A stretch of 64,000 nucleotides of DNA from Glacieibacterium sp038210595 (lineage in GTDB: Bacteria; Pseudomonadota; Alphaproteobacteria; Sphingomonadales; Sphingomonadaceae). Below, piece after piece: positions 19,184 through 27,174 of this stretch. The notes below the pieces were generated by a model. It was given only the letters and a program-made list of their open reading frames with translations, was not told the origin of the DNA and searched no databases. The position numbers were made by a program, and so were the translations under genes. The first letter of the stretch is position 1, and every line of letters begins with the position of its first letter. The DNA lies in assembly GCA_038210595.1 (NCBI GenBank), contig JBBQWN010000012.1, forward strand, positions 1 to 64,000, read 5' to 3'.

Positions 19184-20977
19184 TTAGTTCGCGTCGCCCA
19201 TGCGCAGTGCGGCGATGAAGGCTTCCTGCGGGATGTCGACATTGCCGTACTGGCGCATCCGCTTCTTGCCCTCCTTCTGTTTGTCGAGGAGCTTCTTCTT
19301 GCGGCTGATATCGCCACCATAGCATTTGGCGGTGACGTCCTTGCGCATCGCGGCGATGGTCTCGCGGGCGATGACCTTGCCGCCGATCGCCGCCTGCACC
19401 GGGATCTTGAACAGGTGGCGCGGGATCAGATCCTTCATCCGCTCGCACATGTGGCGGCCGCGCGCCTCGGCAGCGTCGCGGTGGACGATCATGCTGAGCG
19501 CGTCGACCACTTCGGCATTGACCATGATGGTCATCTTGACCAGATCGCCCTCGCGGTGGCCGATCTGGTGATAGTCGAAGCTGGCGTACCCACGGGAAAT
19601 GCTCTTCAACCGGTCGTAAAAGTCGAACACCACCTCGTTCAGCGGCAGCTCGTAGACGATCTGGGCGCGGCCGCCGACGTAGGTCAGGTTCTTCTGGATG
19701 CCGCGGCGGTCCTGGCACAGCTTGAGTAGCGAGCCGAGATATTCGTCGGGCACGAAGATCGTCGCTTCGATCCACGGTTCCTCGATCAGCTCGATGGTCG
19801 AGGGGTCAGGCATGTCGGCGGGGTTGTGCAGCTCCTTCGAGGTGCCATCGCGGAGCAGCAATTTGTACACCACCGACGGGGCCGTGGTGATCAGGTCGAG
19901 GTCGTACTCGCGGGTCAGCCGCTCCTGGATGATCTCGAGGTGCAGCAGCCCGAGGAAGCCGCAGCGAAAGCCGAAGCCGAGCGCCGCGCTGCTCTCAGTC
20001 TCGAAACTGAACGAGGCGTCGTTGAGGCGCAGCTTGCCGAGGCTGTCGCGCAGCTTCTCGAAGTCGGTGGCGTCGGTGGGGAATAGCCCGCAGAACACTA
20101 CCGGCTGCACGGTCTTGAAGCCCGGCAGCGCCTGCGCGGTCGGCTTCTTGGTATCGGTGATGGTGTCGCCGACGTTGGTCTGGGCGACCTCCTTGATCTG
20201 CGCGGTGATGAAGCCGATCTCGCCCGGCCCGAGCGCGTCGAGCTGCTCGATCTTGGGCCGGAAGCAGCCGACGCGGTCGACGAGGTGCTTCGTCCCCTGC
20301 GCCATGAAGGTGATCTCCTGGCCCTTGCGCAGGGAGCCGTCGATGACCCGCACCAGAATGACGACGCCGAGATAGGGGTCGTACCAGCTGTCGACGAGCA
20401 TCGCCTTCAGCGGCGCGTCCGGATCGCCCTTCGGCGGCGGGATCAGCGCGACGATGGCGTCGAGCACCGCCTCGATGCCGAGGCCAGACTTGGCAGATGC
20501 CAACACCGCATGCTCGGTCGAGATGCCGATGACATCCTCGATCTGCTGCTTGACCCGCGCCGGCTCGGCCGCTGGCAGGTCGACCTTGTTGATCACCGGG
20601 ATGATCTCGTGGTCGTGCTCGATCGACTGGTAGACGTTGGCCAGCGTCTGCGCCTCCACCCCCTGCGCCGCGTCGACGACCAGCAGCGCGCCCTCGCAGG
20701 CGGCCAGCGACCGCGACACTTCGTAGGCGAAGTCGACGTGGCCGGGCGTGTCCATCAGGTTGAGGACATGGCCCTTATAGTCGAGCCGCACGGTCTGCGC
20801 CTTGATGGTGATGCCGCGCTCGCGCTCGATGTCCATGTTGTCGAGCACCTGCTCGCTCATCTCGCGCGCGCTGAGGCCCCCGGTGTGCTGGATGAGCCGG
20901 TCGGCGAGCGTCGACTTGCCGTGGTCGATATGGGCGATGATCGAGAAGTTCCGGATACGGTCGAGCGGTGCGGTCAT
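19184..20977 (-). CDS. lepA: Elongation factor 4 (LepA)
   Basis: A 597-residue translational GTPase that acts on stalled or mistranslocated ribosomes. G1 AHIDHGKS is at 15-22, G3 DTPGHVDF and G4 NKVDLP are intact, and the LepA-specific C-terminal domain contains KCYGGDISRKKKLLDKQKEGKKRM in pieces. Length matches the family (~600). It is transcribed leftward as an apparently single gene, with psiE upstream on the same strand 49 bp away. Confidence 0.98.
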   Translation of the reverse strand: MTAPLDRIRNFSIIAHIDHGKSTLADRLIQHTGGLSAREMSEQVLDNMDIERERGITIKAQTVRLDYKGHVLNLMDTPGHVDFAYEVSRSLAACEGALLVVDAAQGVEAQTLANVYQSIEHDHEIIPVINKVDLPAAEPARVKQQIEDVIGISTEHAVLASAKSGLGIEAVLDAIVALIPPPKGDPDAPLKAMLVDSWYDPYLGVVILVRVIDGSLRKGQEITFMAQGTKHLVDRVGCFRPKIEQLDALGPGEIGFITAQIKEVAQTNVGDTITDTKKPTAQALPGFKTVQPVVFCGLFPTDATDFEKLRDSLGKLRLNDASFSFETESSAALGFGFRCGFLGLLHLEIIQERLTREYDLDLITTAPSVVYKLLLRDGTSKELHNPADMPDPSTIELIEEPWIEATIFVPDEYLGSLLKLCQDRRGIQKNLTYVGGRAQIVYELPLNEVVFDFYDRLKSISRGYASFDYHQIGHREGDLVKMTIMVNAEVVDALSMIVHRDAAEARGRHMCERMKDLIPRHLFKIPVQAAIGGKVIARETIAAMRKDVTAKCYGGDISRKKKLLDKQKEGKKRMRQYGNVDIPQEAFIAALRMGDAN

Positions 20978-21026
20978 CGTTCGGGCTGTAGCAGGCGCGG
21001 GCGAGAGGGGGAACAGACGCCGCCGA

Positions 21027-21428
21027 TCAGGTCCGCCCCGTGCGCAGGATGATCGTCGTCGCCAGCGCCAGCAGCAGGATCGCGCTGGCCTCGAAGACGA
21101 TGTTCTCGGGCGCCATGTTCTTGCCCTGCAGCACGATCAGCCGCGACAGCGCGGTGATGGCGATGAAGATCGGATAGACGAACGGCGAGCCGCGCCCGGA
21201 GTAGAAGGCGGCGATCATGCCGACCACCTCGGTATAGAGGAACATCAGCAGGATGTCGGCGAGGTTGACAGTCTGCGCCTCGATGACGCGCCACACTTCC
21301 GTGGCGGCGGCCGCCATCGTCATCAGGGCGATGACGACCAGCAGGCCGCGCTCGACGAGGCCGAAGCCGCGGTTCAGGACCGGGTCCGCAGTCGGTACGG
21401 CCGTGTCCGGGATATCCTCCGGTGCCAT
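21027..21428 (-). CDS. PsiE-family phosphate-starvation-inducible membrane protein
   Basis: A 133-residue inner-membrane protein with four predicted helices: LLVVIALMTMAAAATEVW, ADILLMFLYTEVVGMIAAF, PIFIAITALSRLIVLQG and ASAILLLALATTIIL. The LLMFLYTEV and FVYPIFIAITALSRL segments are the hallmark of PsiE. Biochemical role is unknown in the family; induction by phosphate starvation is known for the E. coli member. ATG 21428 has GGGGGA nine bases upstream. It may share a transcript with lepA. Confidence 0.85.
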   Translation of the reverse strand: MAPEDIPDTAVPTADPVLNRGFGLVERGLLVVIALMTMAAAATEVWRVIEAQTVNLADILLMFLYTEVVGMIAAFYSGRGSPFVYPIFIAITALSRLIVLQGKNMAPENIVFEASAILLLALATTIILRTGRT

Positions 21429-21594
21429 CGTTCAAGTTCCCCCTGCAGCGCTGCCGACGCGACCTTCTTAGAGCGGGTGCGGCCGGCGCGAAAGCGGGCG
21501 GTTGCCGCGCGCCCGGCCGCCCCTTCGCACTTGCGGAAGCGGCGCAGGCCACTAGCGTAGGCGGCGGGGCCAGATAGTCTGGCAGGGGTAGGGC

Positions 21595-22926
21595 ATGGCG
21601 GCACGACGCCCGGACGGCCGCAAGATCCAGATCGTCGTCGTCGGCGGCGGCGCGGGCGGGCTGGAGCTGGTGACCAAGCTCGGTTCCCACTACGGCCGCC
21701 GCGACTTCGACATCATCCTGGTCGACCGCAACCCGACGCACATCTGGAAGCCGCTGCTGCACGAGGTCGCGGCGGGGTCGCTCGACGCCAACCTCGATGA
21801 GGTCGGCTACCGCGGCCACGCCTTCCGCTGGGGCTACCGCTATTTCGACGGCGCGTTCGAGGGCATCGACCGCGAGGCGCGGCAGATCGTCATCGCGCCG
21901 ATCGCCGACGAGGACGGCCGCGAGGTCATCGGCCGCCACCGCATCCGCTACGACTATCTGGTGCTGGCGGTGGGTTCGGTGTCGAACGACTTCGGCACGC
22001 CGGGCGTCGCCGAGCACTGCGTCTCGCTGGACAGCCGCGCCGATGCCGACCGCTTCCGCCGCCGCCTGCTGAACCAGTGCCTGCGGGTATCGCGGACGAT
22101 GACCGCCGATCCGCACGCCGATGCCATGGCGCGGGTCGCCATCGTCGGTGGCGGCGCGACGGGGGTCGAGCTGGCGGCGGAGCTGTATTCGGCGGCGCAG
22201 GCGCTGGGCTATTACGGCCTCGAGGTCTTCGACGAGAAGCGGCTGGCGGTGACCCTGATCGAGGCCGGGCCGCGCATCCTGCCGGCGCTGCCCGAGCGGC
22301 TGGCGGCGGCCGCGCAGGCCGAGCTGGAAGCGCTGGGCGTCCGGGTGCTGACCGGTACGCAGGTCACGGCCGTCAGCGCCGCGGCGATCGAGACCAAAAG
22401 CGGCGAGATGATCCCGGCCGACCTGAAAGTGTGGGCGGCCGGGGTCAAGGCACCCGGCTTCCTGCACGAGATCGCCGGGCTGGAGACGACGCGGTCGAAC
22501 CAGCTGGTGGTGCTGCCGACGATGCAGACGACCCGCGATCCGCATATCTTCGCCATCGGCGACTGCGCCAGCTTCATCCCCGAGCCCGGCGGCCGCCCGA
22601 TCCCGCCGCGGGCCCAGGCGGCGCACCAGATGGCCACCACCGCCTATCGCAACATCCGCGCGCTGATCGACGGCAGGCCGCTGCACCCCTTCGTCTACCA
22701 GGACCATGGCTCGCTGGTCAGCCTCGCGAAGTTCTCGACCGTCGGCAGCCTGATGGGCAATCTCGTCGGCGGCCGCATGGCGATCGAGGGCCGGCTGGCG
22801 CGGCTGGTCTATACCTCGCTGTACCGGATGCACCTGATCGCCATCCACGGCTGGCTGCGCGGCCTCGGGCTGCTGCTGGTCGGTCACGTCAACCAGGTGG
22901 TGCGGCCCAAGCTGAAGCTGCACTGA
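21595..22926 (+). CDS. ndh: Type II NADH:quinone oxidoreductase
   Basis: A 443-residue FAD enzyme that oxidises NADH and reduces membrane quinone without pumping protons. The FAD-binding VVVGGGAGGLEL is near residue 14, the NADH-binding VAIVGGGATGVELAAEL near 180, and HIFAIGDCASF near 320 holds the second FAD contact. A C-terminal amphipathic/hydrophobic end (LRGLGLLLVGHVNQV) would anchor it to the inner membrane. It is divergent from psiE and followed by the ferredoxin-NADP reductase after 61 bp, so the two form a small redox pair. Confidence 0.93.
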   Translation: MAARRPDGRKIQIVVVGGGAGGLELVTKLGSHYGRRDFDIILVDRNPTHIWKPLLHEVAAGSLDANLDEVGYRGHAFRWGYRYFDGAFEGIDREARQIVIAPIADEDGREVIGRHRIRYDYLVLAVGSVSNDFGTPGVAEHCVSLDSRADADRFRRRLLNQCLRVSRTMTADPHADAMARVAIVGGGATGVELAAELYSAAQALGYYGLEVFDEKRLAVTLIEAGPRILPALPERLAAAAQAELEALGVRVLTGTQVTAVSAAAIETKSGEMIPADLKVWAAGVKAPGFLHEIAGLETTRSNQLVVLPTMQTTRDPHIFAIGDCASFIPEPGGRPIPPRAQAAHQMATTAYRNIRALIDGRPLHPFVYQDHGSLVSLAKFSTVGSLMGNLVGGRMAIEGRLARLVYTSLYRMHLIAIHGWLRGLGLLLVGHVNQVVRPKLKLH

Positions 22927-22987
22927 CGCCCCTTGCGCGCCGCCGCCGCATCACCGAAACACGCCCCGTAACAAAGCGGAAGACCCC

Positions 22988-24280
22988 ATGCTGCATGTCG
23001 CCATCGTCGGTTCCGGTCCGGCGGGCTTCTACACCGCCGAGGCGCTGCTGAAGGCGCTGCCCGGGGTGCAGGTCGACATTATCGACCGGCTGCCGACGCC
23101 CTATGGCCTGATCCGCGCCGGGGTGGCGCCCGACCACCAGTCGATCAAGGCGGTCGACAAGCGCTATGCGACGACCGCGCAGCTGCCCGGCGTCCGCTTC
23201 GTCGGCCATGTCGACATCGGCAAGGACGTCAGCATGGACGAGTTGCGCGGCCTGTATGATGCGGTGGTGCTGGCCACCGGCGCGCCGCTCGACCGGCCGC
23301 TCGGCGTGCCGGGCGAGGACCTGCCCGGCGTCATCGGCTCGGCGGCGTTCGTCGGCTGGTACAACGGCCACCCGGACTTCGCCGACCTCGACGTGCCGCT
23401 GGAGCATGCCGGCGCCTGCGTCGTCGGCAACGGCAATGTCGCCATCGACGTGGCGCGCATCCTCGCCAAGACGCCGGACGAGCTGGCGGCCAGCGACATC
23501 ACCCGCCACACCCGCGACGCGCTCGACCACAGCCGCATCGAGCGCATCCACCTGATCGGCCGGCGCGGGCCGTACCAGGCGAGCTTCACCCCCAAGGAGA
23601 TGGGCGAGCTGGGCCATCTGGCGCGGGCCCAACCCTATGTCGATCCGGGCCACCTGCCCGCGCTTGACGGCGACGCAGCGCTGGAGCCGGGGCTGCGCAA
23701 GACGGTCACCCACCTGCGGACGTTCGCGGCGACCCCGCCACATGACAAGCCGCTCGCCATCCGCTTCGATTTCCTGACGCGGCCGGTGTCGGTGGAAGCG
23801 GTTGACGGTCACCTTCGCCTGACCGTCGAGACGACGCGGCTCGACGGCGACATGGCGGTCGGCACGGGCGAGTTCCGCACCATCGACTGCGGGCTGATCG
23901 TTACCTGCATCGGCTACCGCACCAGCCCGATCCCCGGCGTCCCGTTCGACGAGAGCGCCGGGCGCTTCCCGAACACCGACGGGCGCATTGCCGAGAGCCT
24001 GTACGCCACCGGCTGGGCCAAGCGCGGACCGTCGGGCACCATCGGCACCAACCGTCCCGATGGCTTCGGCATCGCCGAGCGCATCGCCGCGGAAGTGACG
24101 GAGGGCGGCAAGCCGGGCGGTGCCGGCCTCGACGCGCTGCTGGCCAGGCGCGGTGTCCGTGTCACCGATTTCGGCCACTGGCAGCGCATCGATACCGCAG
24201 AGGTCGCCGCTGCCCGGCCGGGCAGCCCGCGCGAGAAGCTGGTCAGGCGGCACCACCTGCTGGCGGCCGCGCATGACTAG
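22988..24280 (+). CDS. FAD-dependent ferredoxin-NADP(+) reductase (adrenodoxin-reductase type)
   Basis: A 430-residue flavoprotein of the FprA/adrenodoxin-reductase family that passes electrons between NADPH and ferredoxin. The N-terminal VAIVGSGPAGFYTAEAL binds FAD. LPTPYGLIRAGVAPDH and the NADP-binding VVGNGNVAIDVARIL are characteristic, as is GPSGTIGTNRPDG near the C-terminus. Length is close to mycobacterial FprA (~450). No ferredoxin gene is adjacent. Confidence 0.93.
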   Translation: MLHVAIVGSGPAGFYTAEALLKALPGVQVDIIDRLPTPYGLIRAGVAPDHQSIKAVDKRYATTAQLPGVRFVGHVDIGKDVSMDELRGLYDAVVLATGAPLDRPLGVPGEDLPGVIGSAAFVGWYNGHPDFADLDVPLEHAGACVVGNGNVAIDVARILAKTPDELAASDITRHTRDALDHSRIERIHLIGRRGPYQASFTPKEMGELGHLARAQPYVDPGHLPALDGDAALEPGLRKTVTHLRTFAATPPHDKPLAIRFDFLTRPVSVEAVDGHLRLTVETTRLDGDMAVGTGEFRTIDCGLIVTCIGYRTSPIPGVPFDESAGRFPNTDGRIAESLYATGWAKRGPSGTIGTNRPDGFGIAERIAAEVTEGGKPGGAGLDALLARRGVRVTDFGHWQRIDTAEVAAARPGSPREKLVRRHHLLAAAHD

Positions 24281-24328
24281 TGGTTGCGCCGCCCTGCCGC
24301 CGCCGCTATAGCCGCCGCTCTTCATCGT

Positions 24329-24405
24329 CGGGGCGTAGCTCAGCCTGGTAGAGCACTGTCTTCGGGAGGCAGGGGCCGGAGGTTCGAATCCTCTCGCCCC
24401 GACCA
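24329..24405 (+). tRNA. tRNA-Pro (anticodon CGG), CCA encoded
   Basis: Acceptor CGGGGCG (24329-24335) pairs with CGCCCCG (24395-24401), followed by discriminator A and an encoded CCA (24403-24405). The anticodon loop TTCGGGA gives CGG at 34-36, reading CCG. The D-arm TAGCTCAGCCTGGTAGA and T-loop TTCGAAT are canonical. Confidence 0.97.
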
Positions 24406-24493
24406 TGAAGTGCCCGTCCCGGGGGCGCACTCGTCAAAGTGTCACACACAAGATATAGTAGCCCACAGTGAAAGACTGGCGGGTGACCTGCGC

Positions 24494-25396
24494 ATGGCTT
24501 CACAACCTCTGGTGGCGCTCGAAACGCTGCTCCGCGATCCGGCCGCACCGCCGCTGGCGCAGAAGCCGTCATGGGTCGATGACGACGATGTCCATGACGG
24601 CAAGCGCAAGCTGAAGCCCCGCACGATCTGGATTTCCGACACCCACCTCGGCACCGCCGGCTGCAACGCCGAACTGCTGCTCGATTTCCTGAAGTCGGTG
24701 CAGCCCGAGACGCTGTATCTGGTCGGCGACATCATCGACGGCTGGCGGCTGAAGCGCGGCTGGTACTGGCCGCCGGCGCACAACGACATCGTCCGCCGGG
24801 TCCTCAAGCTGGCGCACAAGGGCACCCGCGTTATCTACGTGCCCGGCAATCACGACGAGGCGTTGCGCGACTTTACCGGCCTCAATTTCGGCGGCGTCGA
24901 GGTCGTGCCGGAGGCGATCCACATCACCGCCGACGGCCGCCGCCTGCTGGTGTTGCATGGCGACGAGTTCGACGGGGTCGTGCTGTATGCGCGCTGGCTC
25001 GCCTTCCTCGGCGACCGTGCGTATGCGCTGCTGCTGCGGCTCAACGTCACCTTCAACGCGGTGCGGCGGCGGTTCGGCCTGCCCTATTGGTCGCTGTCGG
25101 CGTACATCAAGCACCGGGTCAAGAACGCGGTCTCGTTCATCTCCCGCTTCGAGGAGGCGGTGGCCCATGCCGCCCGCGACCGCGGCGTCGACGGCGTCGT
25201 CTGCGGCCATATCCATTCGGCCGAAATCCGCGAGTTCGGCGGCGTGACTTATTACAACGACGGCGACTGGGTGGAGAGCTGCACAGCGCTGATCGAGCAT
25301 CCGAGCGGGCGCATGGAGATCATCGACTGGGCGGCGCGCACCGCCGCCCGCCACCGCACGGAGGCCGCACCGGCGCTGGTGCCAATTCCCGCCTGA
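24494..25396 (+). CDS. UDP-2,3-diacylglucosamine diphosphatase-like metallophosphoesterase (LpxH/YbbF type)
   Basis: A 300-residue calcineurin-like phosphoesterase. Metal and catalytic motifs appear in order: SDTHLG, VGDIIDGW, GNHDEAL, LHGDEFD and CGHIHSAE. The DEFD variant and length fit the alphaproteobacterial LpxH-like group, related to lipid A biosynthesis (removal of UMP from UDP-diacylglucosamine) but also found beside glycosyltransferases. ATG 24494 is chosen because the frame upstream runs through tRNA-Pro. Its stop overlaps the glycosyltransferase start by one base (TGATG at 25394-25398), so the two are coupled. Confidence 0.85.
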   Translation: MASQPLVALETLLRDPAAPPLAQKPSWVDDDDVHDGKRKLKPRTIWISDTHLGTAGCNAELLLDFLKSVQPETLYLVGDIIDGWRLKRGWYWPPAHNDIVRRVLKLAHKGTRVIYVPGNHDEALRDFTGLNFGGVEVVPEAIHITADGRRLLVLHGDEFDGVVLYARWLAFLGDRAYALLLRLNVTFNAVRRRFGLPYWSLSAYIKHRVKNAVSFISRFEEAVAHAARDRGVDGVVCGHIHSAEIREFGGVTYYNDGDWVESCTALIEHPSGRMEIIDWAARTAARHRTEAAPALVPIPA

Positions 25397-26526
25397 TGCG
25401 GATCGTGCTGGTCAGCGACGCCTGGAGCCCCCAGGTCAACGGCGTCGTGCGGACGCTGACGACGACGGTCGCGATGCTGCGGGCGCGTGGCCATGCGGTG
25501 CTGACGATCACGCCTGACCGGTTCCGGTCGATGCCCTGCCCGACCTATCCCGAGATCCGCCTGGCGCTGACGCTGCCGCGGACGGTGGCGCGGCTGATCG
25601 AGGATTTCGCGCCCGACGCGGTGCATGTCGCCACGGAGGGGCCGCTCGGCTGGCGGGCGCGGGCGTGGTGCGTGGCGCACCGGATGCCGTTCACGACGTC
25701 GTTCCACACGCGCTTTCCCGATTATGTCGCGGCGCGGCTGGGGTTCGGCGCGGAGGCGCTGTGGCGGGTGGTGCGGCGCTTCCACGGCCCCGCGACGCAC
25801 GTTTTGACGGCAACGCCGCGGCTGGCGGCCGAGCTTGCTGAGCGCGGGCTGCGGCATACGCTGCCGTGGTCGCGTGGTGTCGACCTGACGCAGTTTTCAC
25901 GGACCGTCGTGCCGCATCCGGCGCTGGCCGCGCTGCCCAAGCCGGTGCAGCTGAGCGTCGGGCGGGTCGCGGTCGAAAAGAACCTCGCCGCCTTCCTCGA
26001 CAGCAATGCGGCGGGCAGCAAGGTGGTGGTCGGCGACGGCCCGGCGCTCGCGAGCCTGCAGGAGCGCTATCCCGACGTCACCTTCCTCGGCGCGCTGCAC
26101 GGCGCCGAACTGGCGTCTGCCTATGCGGCGGCGGATGTGTTTGTCTTCCCCAGCCTGACCGACACCTTCGGCTTGGTGATGATCGAGGCGCTGGCCTGCG
26201 GCGTGCCGGTGGCCGGGTTCCCGGTGGCGGGACCGCTGGACGTGGTCGGGGCCGATGGAAGGGGCGTGGTGCCCGGCGGCACGGCCCGGATCGGCGCGGT
26301 CGATGCCGATCTGACGAAGGCGATCGCTGCAGCGCTCGGGGCCGACCGCGCCGCCTGCGCCGTCTATGCACGCCACTTCAGCTGGGACCGCTGCGTCGAC
26401 CAGTTCCTGACCGCGCTGGCGACGCGCGGGCCGGTCAGGCGAATTCGCGCAGCCGCGCGTCCATCGCCAGCTGGGTCCGGCTCTCCAGGCCCATTTTCGC
26501 GTAGACGTTATGGAGGTGCATCTTGA
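25396..26526 (+). CDS. GT4-family glycosyltransferase
   Basis: A 376-residue glycosyltransferase with the GT-B fold. The opening MRIVLVSDAWSPQVNGVVRTL is typical of the SqdX/MgtA/PimB branch of GT4. The donor-site signature is DVFVFPSLTDTFGLVMIEALACGVPV. The likely acceptor is a membrane lipid, given the coupled LpxH-like phosphoesterase, but donor and acceptor are not determined. The frame continues past the natural-looking end (SWDRCVDQFLTALATR) into a Pro/Arg/Ser-rich tail that is antisense to the end of the LuxR gene by 92 bases. Confidence 0.9.
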   Translation: MRIVLVSDAWSPQVNGVVRTLTTTVAMLRARGHAVLTITPDRFRSMPCPTYPEIRLALTLPRTVARLIEDFAPDAVHVATEGPLGWRARAWCVAHRMPFTTSFHTRFPDYVAARLGFGAEALWRVVRRFHGPATHVLTATPRLAAELAERGLRHTLPWSRGVDLTQFSRTVVPHPALAALPKPVQLSVGRVAVEKNLAAFLDSNAAGSKVVVGDGPALASLQERYPDVTFLGALHGAELASAYAAADVFVFPSLTDTFGLVMIEALACGVPVAGFPVAGPLDVVGADGRGVVPGGTARIGAVDADLTKAIAAALGADRAACAVYARHFSWDRCVDQFLTALATRGPVRRIRAAARPSPAGSGSPGPFSRRRYGGAS

Positions 26527-27079
26527 CCGTACCCTCCGAAATGCCCAGTTGGCCGGCGATGACGCGGTTGCGCTGACCGGTCGCGACCAGGCGGGCGACA
26601 TCGCGCTCGCGCCGGGTCAACAGCGACGGCACCACCGCTTGACGGCGCGCCATCCGGTCATAGGCGGCGCGCATCGCCCGCGGGTCGAGCCACTGCTCAC
26701 CGTCCGCGACGCTGGCGAGGCAATGCCGGACGGCGTCGAGACCGGCGTTGCGAAGCACGAGCCCGTCGGCACCGAGTTCGACCGCATCGATCGGCGTTTC
26801 GCCGTCACCTTCGTTGCAGAACAGGATGAACCGCGTCGGCAGTCCCGCAGCGCGGGCATCGCGCAACAGGTCGAGGCCGGACGGGCTGGCGTCGGTGAAA
26901 TCGAGGACGGCAAGCTCCGGCCGGCCGTCGATGATCGCGGCGCGAACCGCCAGGCTGTCGGCGAGCGGCCGGGCGACATCGAATTGCTGTTGTTTCAGCA
27001 GGGCCTCCACCGCTGCTGCGAGCAGCGGCAAACCACTGCCGACGATGGCGCGCGGTGCGCCGTGACCATTACCAATCAT
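26435..27079 (-). CDS. LuxR/NarL-type response regulator with degenerate receiver
   Basis: A 214-residue two-domain regulator. The N-terminal receiver keeps the phosphoacceptor-position Asp (~60, AVLDFTDASPSG) but the acidic pair after strand 1 is replaced by GSGLPL, and the conserved Lys near the end is not evident, so classical phosphorylation is doubtful. The C-terminal LuxR helix-turn-helix is intact (LTRRERDVARLVATGQ, then GISEGTVKMHLHNVYAKMG). ATG 27079 follows GAGGG. No histidine kinase is adjacent. The gene converges on the GT4 gene with a 92-base overlap, and AsmA lies upstream in the same direction. Confidence 0.87.
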   Translation of the reverse strand: MIGNGHGAPRAIVGSGLPLLAAAVEALLKQQQFDVARPLADSLAVRAAIIDGRPELAVLDFTDASPSGLDLLRDARAAGLPTRFILFCNEGDGETPIDAVELGADGLVLRNAGLDAVRHCLASVADGEQWLDPRAMRAAYDRMARRQAVVPSLLTRRERDVARLVATGQRNRVIAGQLGISEGTVKMHLHNVYAKMGLESRTQLAMDARLREFA

Positions 27080-27174
27080 GCGACCCTCGATATGCAGACC
27101 CGACTTTAGATACGGGTCCCGAAACCGTACGGTTGCAGCATTAGGTCCACCGTGGAGCGATTTTCCGCCCATCG

